Positions 16,571 through 25,518 of a DNA stretch of 64,000 nt are shown here, one piece after another. Position 1 is the stretch's first letter, and the number at the start of each line of letters is the position of its first letter. Both the position numbers and the translations under genes were made by a program. The notes under the pieces were generated by a model that ran no database searches, had not been told where the DNA came from, and worked only from the letters and a program-made list of their open reading frames with translations. Origin of the DNA: Austwickia sp040006675 (GTDB lineage Bacteria; Actinomycetota; Actinomycetes; Actinomycetales; Dermatophilaceae); the NCBI GenBank assembly GCA_040006675.1, contig JBDTWM010000002.1:14695-78694 (forward strand), in the 5' to 3' direction.

Positions 16571-16768
16571 CCTCCACGCTGACCGCACCCCACGTGGATC
16601 GCGCCCGCCACCGGTCGCGTCACCGGCGGCCTTGGTGTTTGGTCACCTGGCGGCACCCCGAGGCAGCGGATGCTCCCAGCAGACGCAGGCACCCTGGCCC
16701 AACCGTATTAACGCCTTACCATCTGGTGGTTCGTGATCGAACGCACGGTGCCCGCGATTCCTCATCAG

Positions 16769-16842
16769 TGGACGTAAAGGGACTTGAACCCCTGGCCTTT
16801 CGCGTGTGAAGCGAACGCTCTAACCAACTGAGCTATACGTCC
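16769..16842 (-). tRNA. tRNA-Val (CAC)
   Basis: A 74-base cloverleaf. Acceptor arms GGACGTA and TACGTCC pair, with discriminator A. The anticodon loop TTCACAC gives anticodon CAC, reading GTG. The T arm contains GGTTCAAGTCC. CCA is not encoded. Confidence 0.95.
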
Positions 16843-16930
16843 GAGCGTGCTGCCCAGACTATCGTCCGGGGCTCGCCCGGCCAAACCCGGATCCTACGTG
16901 TGTTCGACAGCGACGCGGCGCCCAAGGCGC

Positions 16931-17413
16931 TCACAACCCCCCGTACGTGCGCAGCGAGCTTTCGGCGATGTCCGGCAGCCACGCGGGGACGCCCGCCAAC
17001 TTGAACAGCACCCAGAACATCGCGCAGACAACCAGAATGGAGGCGAGCGTCACCAACGCGCGCACGGCCCAGCCCTGCCTCAGCATCCAGTCGGTCCAGC
17101 GCGACAGGAGACGCCGACCGACCTCGAGCAGTCGACGCGCCCAATGAAATTCCGAGGCCCAGATCGCAACGCCGATGAAGACGATCAGCCAACCCGGCCC
17201 TGGGAACGGCACCATGATCAAGCCGATGACCACGACCACGAGGCCGACGCCGCCGACGACCCACCGATACACCTTCCGCGTGGCCGGGTTGGCCCGCAGG
17301 CGCTCGCGCCACGCACGGAGCCGCACCCGCCACTGCCAATCCGGTCCCGGCAGGTCCACCCGCGAAGGTTCACCGATCTGACCTTCGCTCGCGCGTCCGT
17401 CCTTCCCCGACAC
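16931..17413 (-). CDS. TIGR02611/PGPGW-type membrane protein
   Basis: A small protein (160 residues from the chosen GTG) with two membrane segments around a conserved PFPGPGWLIVFIG block, then a third membrane helix near 125-145. This matches an actinobacterial family of unknown function. The GTG at 17413 has GGGAGGGG seven bases ahead; an ATG at 17437 is a possible longer start. It lies between tRNA-Val and the phaB terminator, facing the same way as phaB but isolated from it by that terminator. Confidence 0.85.
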   Translation of the reverse strand: MSGKDGRASEGQIGEPSRVDLPGPDWQWRVRLRAWRERLRANPATRKVYRWVVGGVGLVVVVIGLIMVPFPGPGWLIVFIGVAIWASEFHWARRLLEVGRRLLSRWTDWMLRQGWAVRALVTLASILVVCAMFWVLFKLAGVPAWLPDIAESSLRTYGGL

Positions 17414-17496
17414 GGCATCCCCTCCCGAACGGACCATGAATCTCACCGTACGACCCGTGAACGGACCGAAGCGTGCTCCCAGTTCCTGAGCAGGAT

Positions 17497-17527
17497 GAAG
17501 CCCCCCGGCCGAGGGCCGGGGGGCTTC
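17497..17527 (-). terminator. Strong terminator hairpin after phaB
   Basis: Perfect 14-bp arms GAAGCCCCCCGGCC and GGCCGGGGGGCTTC with a 3-base loop, 29 bases past the phaB stop. There is no clear T-run, as is common in GC-rich actinobacteria. It probably ends the minus-strand PHA transcript. Confidence 0.85.
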
Positions 17528-17555
17528 ACCCTGAGCGCACGTGGTGGCGGTGTCG

Positions 17556-18305
17556 TCAGATCATCAACAGACCGCCGGTCACCGGGAGCAGCACGCCGGT
17601 CACGTAGCGGGCGCCGTCCGAGCACAGGTAGCGCACCGCGTCGGCGATGTCGTCACCGCTCGCCCAGTCGCGCATGGGAATCGTCTCGGTGACCGCGTCG
17701 ATAATCTCCTGCGGAAGCTTCGCCGTCATCTCCGTGGTGACCGCGCCCGGGATGATGCAGTTGACCGTCACTCCCTTCTGGGCAGACTCCAGCGCCAGCG
17801 TTTTGGTCAGGCCGAACAGACCGGACTTGGCCGCCGCATAGTTGGACTGGCCGACGCGGCCAAGCGCGCCGGAGAACGAGGAGATATTCACAATCCGGCC
17901 GTAGTTAGCCTCGTACATATACGGCAAGGCCGCCTTCGCCAGCCAGAACGGGCCCGAGAGGTTGGTCTTGATGACCTGCTCCCAGTCGAGCTGATTCATC
18001 TTGACGGCGGTGCGGTCGCGCACGATGCCGGCGTTGTTGACGAGCCAGTCGATGCGGCCATAGTCGCTGGCGATCGAATCCACCAGGGTCTGGCAGTCGG
18101 ACGTGTTGGCGACGTTGGCCTGGCGGATGTCGATCTCCAGGCCTTCGCTCGCGGCCGCCTCGGAGTACGCGGCGGCGGCCTTGGTGTTGCTGTTGTAGAC
18201 CGCGACCACCTTAGCGCCGTCTTTGGCCAGACACCGCGAGATGGCCGCGCCGATCCCCCGCGTCCCACCGGTCACTAGAGCCACACGGGCTTCGTTCTCA
18301 CTCAT
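17556..18305 (-). CDS. phaB: Acetoacetyl-CoA reductase PhaB (SDR family)
   Basis: A 249-residue short-chain dehydrogenase that reduces acetoacetyl-CoA to (R)-3-hydroxybutyryl-CoA, the monomer for PHA synthase. It has the cofactor loop GGTRGIGAA, NNAGIVRD, catalytic Ser in NISSFSG and Tyr/Lys in NYAAAK. FabG is the close alternative, but position directly after phaC and PhaB-like blocks (GRVGQSNYAAAKSG, PWMRDW-type end) favour PhaB. GGAGAA precedes the ATG. A strong terminator follows. Confidence 0.9.
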   Translation of the reverse strand: MSENEARVALVTGGTRGIGAAISRCLAKDGAKVVAVYNSNTKAAAAYSEAAASEGLEIDIRQANVANTSDCQTLVDSIASDYGRIDWLVNNAGIVRDRTAVKMNQLDWEQVIKTNLSGPFWLAKAALPYMYEANYGRIVNISSFSGALGRVGQSNYAAAKSGLFGLTKTLALESAQKGVTVNCIIPGAVTTEMTAKLPQEIIDAVTETIPMRDWASGDDIADAVRYLCSDGARYVTGVLLPVTGGLLMI

Positions 18306-18445
18306 CGGTTCTCCATTTCTTCGGCGTAGCGGAGGGCATCCGCACAGCGTGCTCATGCCGCGCGTCGAGACGCGCAGGCCTGTCCTTATTCAGTCGTGTC
18401 TGGGTCGGCCGCGCCTCAGTAGACGCGAGCGCATCACGAACAGGG

Positions 18446-20332
18446 TCAGGTGAAGATGTATGTGCCGGGTGCCTCTTCCATCGCAGGAAAGTTCTCGTTG
18501 CCGGCCGTCTTCGGTGGATCCTTGAGTTCCCCGGAGCGGGGCTGAAGCCACTCGACCCAGTCCGCCCACCAGGTGCCTTCGTGCCGCTCGGACCCGGCGA
18601 ACCAGTCGTCGGCATCCTTCGACAGAGTCGGGTTGGTGTAATAGCCGAGGCCACGATGATTCGGGGCAGCGACGAGGCTCTGCACATGCCCGCTGGAACA
18701 CAGCACGAATCTGCAATCCCCGGACACCATCTGCGTCGTGGAGTAGCACCCGTGCCACGGCGTGATGTGGTCGGTGAGCCCACCCACCACGTATACGTCC
18801 TGAGTGATGTCGCTGATGTCGATCGGAGTGCCCAAGATGTTCAGGCTCCCCGGTTTCGTCAGCTGGTTGTGGATGACGATATCCAGGAGTTGGTGGTGCA
18901 GCGCCTCGGGGAGTCGGGTGGTGTCGGCATTCCAGGCGAGGATGTCGAACGTCGGCGGCTCGTTGCCGAGCAGGTAGTTGTTGACCCAGTAGTTCCACAC
19001 CAGTTCGTTGGGTCGCAACCAGGCGAAGACCTGGGCCATCCTCCACCCCTCGAGGTAGCCCCGCTTGCTGGACAACTTCTTGGCCGCGTTGACGGTCTTG
19101 GGTGATGCGAAGAGCAGGATCTCGGCGTCGGTGCGGCTGTCCAGGAGGGTCACGAGCATGGTTGCCGAGTGGATTCGTGGCTCCTCGCGGGCTGCGTCCA
19201 TGGCCGCGAGGATGGCGACCATCATGCCGCCCGCGCAGCCGCCCATGACGTTGACATCTGATGAGCCGGACACCTCACGGACGACGTCGATCGCGTCGAG
19301 TGTGGCCTCCGCATAGGTACTGAAGTCCCAGTGCCGCTCCTTGGCCGTGGGGTTGCGCCAGCTGATGCCGAACACTTGAATGCCGTGCTGCAAGAGGTAC
19401 TCGTACATGCTGCGTCCTGGGGCCAGGTCGAGAGCGTAGTACTTGTTGACCTGCGGCGGCACAATCACCACCGGCCGCGTCCCCACCTGCTCGGACTGCG
19501 GCTGATAGTGAAGGATCTCCAGCGCATCCGTGCGATAGATCACTCGGCCTCGGGTCACGGCGAGATTGATACCGACGTGGAACGGTTCCCGATTGACCTG
19601 CGTGGGCATGCCGTGGTTCTGGCGGACATCCCTCACCAGGCGATTAAACCCGCGGACGAGGCTCTTGCCCTTGGTCTCCTGCGCCTTCTTGATCGCCGAC
19701 GGGTTGGTGAGGATGTTGTTCGTCGGCGCAAGTCCTTCACGGATCAGGCCGATCACGAACTCGACGCGCTCCACATCTTTGGGACCGAGACCGAGGTGCT
19801 CGACAATGTCGTCGGCTTCGGCCCCGAGGACGAGGTAGGCCTGCATGATCCGGCGCAGGAGTCGCTTGTCCTGCCACGCCGAATCCCGGAACCGCTTATC
19901 CTTCTGATCCGGTGCGACCAGCGACTGTCCGACACCGATCTTGACCAACTCCGCCACGGTGCGAGGAGCGGCCGACAGCAACGCTCTCGGATTACGCAAC
20001 GACTCGCGACCCAACGTGACAAGGCCGCCGATCGCGTCCTGAACGCCGAACCCGACGAACGGGCTCGGTCCGACAACCGCCCCGGCGCCGCCGGCGAGGT
20101 TTTCGGCGTCGAACGCGATGCGGAGGTCGTCCGGATAGTCCTCCTGGCGGTCCACCAAGTGGTCGACATGGTCCTGCACCGGCTGCACCTGGTGGGCGGG
20201 CGCAGCGTCCCAATCGGAGCTGGACGTCGGCTCCGTGGTCGCCACGGGCGTGGAGCGTGGCGGCGAGGAGGCCTCGTCCTGTCCTGCGTGAGAGGGATCG
20301 GGGGTCGATGCGGCTGGTGTTGGTTCGGTCAC
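18446..20332 (-). CDS. phaC: Class I polyhydroxyalkanoate synthase PhaC
   Basis: A 628-residue PHA polymerase. The catalytic triad is visible: Cys366 in the lipase-like box GGCAGG, Asp521 in GGLTDHITPW and His549 in SSGHVQS. The N-terminal 60 residues are Pro/Ser/Thr-rich and disordered-looking. The length and absence of a PhaE or PhaR partner nearby point to class I. The GTG start has GAGGG ahead. No phasin gene is seen in the window. It lies between phaB and a thiolase, so the string can make PHA from acetyl-CoA. Confidence 0.95.
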   Translation of the reverse strand: MTEPTPAASTPDPSHAGQDEASSPPRSTPVATTEPTSSSDWDAAPAHQVQPVQDHVDHLVDRQEDYPDDLRIAFDAENLAGGAGAVVGPSPFVGFGVQDAIGGLVTLGRESLRNPRALLSAAPRTVAELVKIGVGQSLVAPDQKDKRFRDSAWQDKRLLRRIMQAYLVLGAEADDIVEHLGLGPKDVERVEFVIGLIREGLAPTNNILTNPSAIKKAQETKGKSLVRGFNRLVRDVRQNHGMPTQVNREPFHVGINLAVTRGRVIYRTDALEILHYQPQSEQVGTRPVVIVPPQVNKYYALDLAPGRSMYEYLLQHGIQVFGISWRNPTAKERHWDFSTYAEATLDAIDVVREVSGSSDVNVMGGCAGGMMVAILAAMDAAREEPRIHSATMLVTLLDSRTDAEILLFASPKTVNAAKKLSSKRGYLEGWRMAQVFAWLRPNELVWNYWVNNYLLGNEPPTFDILAWNADTTRLPEALHHQLLDIVIHNQLTKPGSLNILGTPIDISDITQDVYVVGGLTDHITPWHGCYSTTQMVSGDCRFVLCSSGHVQSLVAAPNHRGLGYYTNPTLSKDADDWFAGSERHEGTWWADWVEWLQPRSGELKDPPKTAGNENFPAMEEAPGTYIFT

Positions 20333-20495
20333 GGAACCCTCGCTCGGCGGGGCGTCGAAGCATCCGGGCCAACGGGTCCGGACACGGTGGACGCCGTGTT
20401 CTGTGGATCGGGGACGTGAGCGGTCCCTCCCCGGCGCGCGGTGGGAGACGAGTCTCCGGCGCCCCGGGGAGAGACCATCCCACGTGTGTTCGTCA

Positions 20496-21662
20496 TTAGG
20501 ACAGCCGCTCCACGACGATCGCCATGCCCTGGCCGCCGCCGACGCACATCGTCTCGAGGCCAAAGGTCTTGTCCTTGACCCTGAGTCCGTTGAGCAGCGT
20601 CGAGAGCATGCGCACGCCGGTCATCCCGAAGGGGTGACCGAGCGCGATCGCCCCACCGAACGGGTTGAGCTTGTCGCTGAAGGGGTCGAAGCCGATGGCC
20701 TGCGCCGACGGGATGACCTGGGCGGCGAACGCCTCGTTGATCTCGACGATGTCGATGTCGTCGATGGTCTTGCCGGCCCGCGCGAGCGCCTGCTGGCTCG
20801 ACGCGATCGGCCCGATGCCCATGGCCTCAGGCGCGCACGCGCTGACGCCGGTCGACAGGATGCGGGCGATCGGTTCCAGACCGAGGGACTTGGCCTTGGT
20901 GTCGGACATGATCACGGTGGCGGCGGCTCCGTCGTTGAGGGGGCACGCGTTGCCCGCGGTGACCTTGCCGCCGCGACGGAACACCGGACGCAACCCTGCC
21001 AGGGACTCCATCGTGACGCCCTTGCGCGGTCCGTCATCCGTCGTGGCGAAGGTGCCGTCGCCGAGAGGCACCGGGATGATCTCGTGAGCGATGTAGCCCG
21101 CTTCCATAGCCGCCAGCGCCTTCGCGTGGCTCTGGACGGCGAGACGGTCCATGTCCTCACGGGTGATGCCGTACTCGTCAGCGACCAGCTCCGCGGTCAG
21201 CCCCATCGGCATGAACGCCTGCGGCAAGCCCTCGGCGTTCCCCCTGAACAGCCGGGGGTTGGCCGTCTCCGGCTGGTCGGCGTACACGCCTAGCGGCGAG
21301 TGGGTGCTGGACTCGATGCCTACGGCGACGAAGGCGTCGCCCTCACCGGCCTTGATGGCGTGGAACGCCATGCGCACGGCCTGCAGCGATGACGAGCAGT
21401 AGCGGTTGACGGTCGTGCCGGGCGCGTTGACCCCAGCCAGCAGGCTGACGATGCGGCCCAAGTTGTGGGCCTGCTCGCCACCGGGCAGAGCACAGCCTGC
21501 GAGGACGTCCTCGACCTCGGACCGATCGAACTGCGGGATCTTCTTGAGGACCTCGTCGACCACGAGAGCACCGAGGTCGTCGGGACGCTTGTGGATGAGC
21601 GATCCCTTCACGGCACGGCCGATCGGCGTCCGGCCGATGGCGACGATGACTGCTTCTGGCAT
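20496..21662 (-). CDS. Acetyl-CoA C-acyltransferase (PhaA/FadA thiolase)
   Basis: A 388-residue thiolase with nucleophile Cys89 (NRYCSSSLQ), the His in ALGHPFGMTG and second Cys in TMCVGGGQG. In this context it may condense two acetyl-CoA to acetoacetyl-CoA for PhaB (PhaA role) or cleave 3-ketoacyl-CoA in beta-oxidation. Sequence alone does not decide direction. It lies 163 bases upstream of phaC and downstream of two acyl-CoA ligases on the same strand. GGGAG precedes the ATG. Confidence 0.9.
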   Translation of the reverse strand: MPEAVIVAIGRTPIGRAVKGSLIHKRPDDLGALVVDEVLKKIPQFDRSEVEDVLAGCALPGGEQAHNLGRIVSLLAGVNAPGTTVNRYCSSSLQAVRMAFHAIKAGEGDAFVAVGIESSTHSPLGVYADQPETANPRLFRGNAEGLPQAFMPMGLTAELVADEYGITREDMDRLAVQSHAKALAAMEAGYIAHEIIPVPLGDGTFATTDDGPRKGVTMESLAGLRPVFRRGGKVTAGNACPLNDGAAATVIMSDTKAKSLGLEPIARILSTGVSACAPEAMGIGPIASSQQALARAGKTIDDIDIVEINEAFAAQVIPSAQAIGFDPFSDKLNPFGGAIALGHPFGMTGVRMLSTLLNGLRVKDKTFGLETMCVGGGQGMAIVVERLS

Positions 21663-21813
21663 GGTTGCGCTCCCGCTCTGTCGAGGAATCTCTAGGTCGG
21701 ATCTGGATCTGGTCATGCGGTGACGTCGGCTCGCGACGCCCAGTTTGGTGAGGTCGGCGCCGCGCCGGAGAGGACGGTGTCCTGCGGCGTAGGAGCCGGC
21801 GCGAGGCGGGCGA

Positions 21814-23451
21814 TCACGTGGCCGCCGAGGCCTCAGCGCTGCCTCCGGATGCGAGGTCGAGGTTTCCGTCGGCGAGCTGATGTCGCAGCAGCTTCTTGTC
21901 GTACTTGCCCACAGACGTGCGGGGCACGTTCTCAACGTATGCCCACAGCTCTGGCAGCCACCACTTGGCGACCTTGCCCTTGAGGAAGTCGCGCAGTTCC
22001 GCCGGGCTGACCTCACTGCCCTGCTGGAGTGCTACGCATGCGAGGGGGCGCTCGCCCCAGCGCTGGTCGGGAGCCGCGATGACCGCGACCTCGCGCACTG
22101 CCGGGTGCTCCAACAGCGCCGACTCCAGGTCGAGGGAGGAGATCCACTCGCCGCCGGACTTCACCACATCCTTCGCGCGGTCGCTGATGCGGATGTATCC
22201 GCGCGCGTCGATGGTGCCGACGTCGCCCGTCCGCAGCCACCCGTCGTGGAACTTCTCCTCCGCGGGGTCCTTGTAATAACTCGTGGTGACCCACGGGCCC
22301 CGGACCTCGATCTCTCCCACGGACTCCCCGTCGCGGGGCAACACGTTGTCCGCACCGTCGACGATACGGATCTCCACCCCGGCGAGCACCTGACCGGCCG
22401 TGGCTTGGTAGTCCAACGCGTCGTCCGGTGATGAGCCCCGCGGCGGGAACGCCAAGGACGCGATCGGGTGGGTCTCCGTGAGTCCCCAGCCGGCCGCGAA
22501 GGTGGCCCCATACCGCTGGTGGTAGGCCTCGATGAGGCTTCGTGGCGACGCCGCGCCGCCGCACAGGATCATGCGGAGCGTGCTCAGGTCGACCGTCGGA
22601 TCGTCCAGGCCCAGCACGTCCCACCAGACGGTGGGCACGGCGCCGGCCACGGTGATCTTCTCGTCCGTGATGGTGCGCGCGATGCGTTGCGCCTGCGCGT
22701 ACGAGGACGGCAGGTACAGATCGGCACCGACCATCCAGCACACGTACGGAAGACCCCACGCGTTCCCGTGGAACATCGGCACGATGGGCAGCACCCGATC
22801 CTGATAATTCATCATCAGGGCCTCACCGGAGGCCATGCCGAGCGAGAAGATGAACGTGGAACGCTGGCTGTAGACGACGCCCTTCGGGGGGCCGGTGGTG
22901 CCGCTCGTGTAACACATGGCGGCGGCCTGGTTCTCGTCCACGTCGGGCCAGTCGAAGTTCCCGGACTCCCCAGCGATGAAGTCCTCGTACTCGACCCACG
23001 CGACGGGGATGACCGACCGGTCGCCGTCACCGAAGACGACGACCTTCTCCAGGGTCTTCGCCTGCTCGAGCGCTGGGGCGATGTACGCCGCCAGGTGCGC
23101 GTCCAGCAGGAGGATCCTGTCCTCCGCGTGGTTGATGATGTAGGCGATCTGCTGGGGGTCGAGGCGGATGTTGATCGTGTGCAGGACCGCTCCGGAGCAG
23201 GGGACGGCCATGTAGGCCTCCTGATGCTCCTGGGTGTTCCACGCGAAGGTGCCGACCCGGTCGCCCTGGCGCACCCCCGCGCGATGCAGCGCGTTGGCGA
23301 GCTGGCCGACCCGCTGGGCGAGGGAGGCGAAGTCGATCCGCCGCATCCCGTCGGCCGTGAGCGTGACGATCTGACTGTCCGGGTACGTGTCCCGGCCGTG
23401 TTCGAAGATGTGCCGGATCGTCAGTGGGAAGTCCGGCATGGTGCTCAGCAT
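21814..23451 (-). CDS. Medium/long-chain acyl-CoA ligase (AMP-binding, AlkK-like)
   Basis: A 545-residue ANL-superfamily enzyme that activates a carboxylic acid with ATP and CoA. It has the P-loop YTSGTTGPPKG, GWGLTETHP, the hinge TGDVGTIDARGYIRISDR and the C-terminal catalytic Lys in TSVGKYDK. MLSTMPDFPLT at the N-terminus matches the medium-chain fatty acyl-CoA ligase group. The ATG at 23451 gives that terminus; a TTG at 23469 would overlap the stop of the upstream ligase. The substrate is not determinable here. Confidence 0.88.
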   Translation of the reverse strand: MLSTMPDFPLTIRHIFEHGRDTYPDSQIVTLTADGMRRIDFASLAQRVGQLANALHRAGVRQGDRVGTFAWNTQEHQEAYMAVPCSGAVLHTINIRLDPQQIAYIINHAEDRILLLDAHLAAYIAPALEQAKTLEKVVVFGDGDRSVIPVAWVEYEDFIAGESGNFDWPDVDENQAAAMCYTSGTTGPPKGVVYSQRSTFIFSLGMASGEALMMNYQDRVLPIVPMFHGNAWGLPYVCWMVGADLYLPSSYAQAQRIARTITDEKITVAGAVPTVWWDVLGLDDPTVDLSTLRMILCGGAASPRSLIEAYHQRYGATFAAGWGLTETHPIASLAFPPRGSSPDDALDYQATAGQVLAGVEIRIVDGADNVLPRDGESVGEIEVRGPWVTTSYYKDPAEEKFHDGWLRTGDVGTIDARGYIRISDRAKDVVKSGGEWISSLDLESALLEHPAVREVAVIAAPDQRWGERPLACVALQQGSEVSPAELRDFLKGKVAKWWLPELWAYVENVPRTSVGKYDKKLLRHQLADGNLDLASGGSAEASAAT

Positions 23452-23465
23452 GGTCAACGTGTCCG

Positions 23466-24977
23466 TCAACTCCCTGATACGTGTGAGCCGGTGTCGGCCC
23501 AGAACGGGTCGCGCAGGTCGCGCTTGAGGATCTTTCCGGCCGCGGACTTCGGCAGCTGCTTGCTCCTGACCTCGAGGGTCTTGGGCATCTTGAAGCCGGC
23601 GATCCGCGAGCGGCAGTGTTCGATGAGCTCATCCGACGTCACCTCGGTGCTAGTGACGACCACCGCGTGCACTGCCTCGCCCCAGCGCAGGTGCGGGATG
23701 CCGAAGACGGCAACCTCCTGCACGGCGGGGTGCGACGCGAGTGCGTTCTCCACCTCGACCGAGTACACGTTCTCACCGCCGGTGACAATCATGTCCTTGG
23801 CGCGGTCGACCAGATAGAGGTGCGAGCGCTCATCGAGGTAGCCGAGGTCACCGGTCTTGTACCAGCCGTTGATGATGGCACTCGACGAGTCATCCGCCTT
23901 TCCCCAGTATCCCTGCATCACGCTCGCGCCGCGGACGTAGAGCTCGCCGATGTCGTTCGGTGCCCGCTCCTCGCCCGTCGCCGGATCCACGATGCGCAGT
24001 TCCATCCCGATCGCCGGCTGCCCGCACGACTTGATCTGCGGGGTGTCGAAGAGCTGTTCTTCGCGGGCGAGCACCGCGGTGATGGGCGTGGTCTCCGTGG
24101 TGCCGTAGAGGTGCACCAGTTCCGCGTTGGGGAACTGCTCGTGCGCGAGGCGCAGCGTCTCCACGGAGATGGGCGACGCCCCGTGGCTCAGGTATCGCAG
24201 GGATGAGACGTCACGGGGGTTGGCCGCCTGGGCGCGCGCGGCGGCTGCGAGCATCGTCGGTACGAGGAGGGTGTGTGTCACCTTCTCCTTCTCGATCAGG
24301 TCGAGCGCCTTCTCCGGATCGAAGCTCGGCAGGATGACGTGCGTTCCCGCGCCCCACACGGTGGACATGACCGCGAGGATTCCACCGGTGTGGAACATGG
24401 GCGACGCGACGATCCAGATGGTGTCGGGGTTGAACGGCCAGACCGCCATAAAGTGCAGACCGCTCGAGAGCAGTCCGCGGTGGGTGTGCATGGCCCCCTT
24501 GGCGAGCCCCGTGGTGCCGGACGTGTAGAACAGGACGGCGAGGTCGTCCTCGTGGACATCCTCTCCCAGCGTGACCTCCTCGGCCCCTTCCACCAGGGCG
24601 TCGTACTCATCGGGGACGCGAATGATCCGCTCGACGCAGTCGGGAACGGGGAAGTCGCCCTCCATGAAGACCACCTTCGCCCCGGCGTCCTCGAGGACGT
24701 CAGCGATCTCCGGGCCCGCGAGGCGGGAGTTGACCGGGACGAGGATGTAGCCGCACGCCGGCACAGTGAAGTAGAGCTCAAAGTACCGGTCAGAGTTCGG
24801 GCCGACGACGCCGACGCGGTCTCCCTTGTTCAGGCCCAGGCTTCGCAGGGCACCGCCCAGCTTGCGGCAGCGGACCGCCAATTCCGCATACGTGAGCTCG
24901 CGGCCCTCACACACCACGGCGCGGGCGTTCGGGTTGGTCCGGACGGCCCGGTCGAGGGGAGTGGCAAAGGTGTACAT
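23466..24977 (-). CDS. Acyl/aryl-CoA ligase (AMP-binding)
   Basis: A 503-residue ANL enzyme with YTSGTTGLAKGAMHTH, LYGTTETTP, KTGDLGYLDER and the C-terminal Lys in SAAGKILKRDL. It could activate fatty or aromatic acids. No PaaK-type phenylacetate-CoA ligase is in the window, so this or its neighbour might substitute; that is only inference. It heads the minus-strand string ligase-ligase-thiolase-phaC-phaB, and a PaaR-like box lies about 230 bases upstream. A longer start at 25043 lacks a ribosome site. Confidence 0.88.
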   Translation of the reverse strand: MYTFATPLDRAVRTNPNARAVVCEGRELTYAELAVRCRKLGGALRSLGLNKGDRVGVVGPNSDRYFELYFTVPACGYILVPVNSRLAGPEIADVLEDAGAKVVFMEGDFPVPDCVERIIRVPDEYDALVEGAEEVTLGEDVHEDDLAVLFYTSGTTGLAKGAMHTHRGLLSSGLHFMAVWPFNPDTIWIVASPMFHTGGILAVMSTVWGAGTHVILPSFDPEKALDLIEKEKVTHTLLVPTMLAAAARAQAANPRDVSSLRYLSHGASPISVETLRLAHEQFPNAELVHLYGTTETTPITAVLAREEQLFDTPQIKSCGQPAIGMELRIVDPATGEERAPNDIGELYVRGASVMQGYWGKADDSSSAIINGWYKTGDLGYLDERSHLYLVDRAKDMIVTGGENVYSVEVENALASHPAVQEVAVFGIPHLRWGEAVHAVVVTSTEVTSDELIEHCRSRIAGFKMPKTLEVRSKQLPKSAAGKILKRDLRDPFWADTGSHVSGS

Positions 24978-25206
24978 GCTGGCTCGCAATCCCGTGCACC
25001 GGCACGGCTCTGGTCCGACACTGACGTGTTGCTGAGGATCCATTGGACTCGCGGGTCGCGTCTACGTTGAGAAGCGGTCGGCATCTCGACATCGTTTCGT
25101 GTCTCGCCGATCATCGGTCGGGCGCGAACACGGCGTTGCTCCGATGGCCGGGGCCTACGGACCACCACCAGTCTATATGTGACGCGTCCCACGATTGGGC
25201 ACCAAA

Positions 25207-25227
25207 ACTAACCGACCGTCCGGTGGG
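25207..25227. promoter_or_regulatory. PaaR-like operator A
   Basis: ACTA then ACCGACCGTCCGGT, a perfect match to the core ACCGNNCGNNCGGT and to the left ACTN flank of the corynebacterial PaaR operator. It lies about 30 bases upstream of a TATA-like element facing the acyl-CoA ligase/phaCB string. Confidence 0.6.
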
Positions 25228-25412
25228 AGTCAATTACCGATCCCGGCTCGCGGAAGCATGAGAGCGCACACTCCCCGACGCTCGTGACGTCAGGGGTCTC
25301 GGGCGCCCCGCGTGAGGGGCCTCCCCTTGCTGACCTGGCTGTGTAGGCGCAAGATGTAACCCATTCAACACGATCACGTCCTAGATCGGGGCTCGTTCGT
25401 GACGCAAGATAG

Positions 25413-25428
25413 AACCGAACGTTCGGTT
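25413..25428. promoter_or_regulatory. PaaR-like operator B
   Basis: A perfect 16-bp palindrome, AACCGAACGTTCGGTT, about 90 bases before the PhaZ-like ATG. It contains the full core ACCGNNCGNNCGGT, typical of a TetR dimer site. Confidence 0.7.
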
Positions 25429-25518
25429 GTAAAGTCCGACAGGAGCGAGCGGGCCACCGCGACGGCGCACGACGGAGCTAGGCCCGTCGGCGTGGTCCGG
25501 ACACCGCGAGGAGCTAAA

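Larger units (their letters stand above)
24978..25518. promoter_or_regulatory. Divergent regulatory region between acyl-CoA ligase and PhaZ-like genes
   Basis: 541 bases without a gene. It holds two PaaR-like palindromes (25207-25227 and 25413-25428), one nearer each divergent gene. A TATA-like element (TATAGACT on the minus strand, near 25170-25177) lies about 30 bases in front of the first box and could be the -10 of the ligase/PHA string. No RNA gene or small ORF with a ribosome site was seen. Confidence 0.6.

Noticed and set aside
23466..24977. Phenylacetate-CoA ligase PaaK
   Set aside because: The protein has the layout and wording of fatty/aryl acyl-CoA synthetases rather than the shorter PaaK family; function left open.
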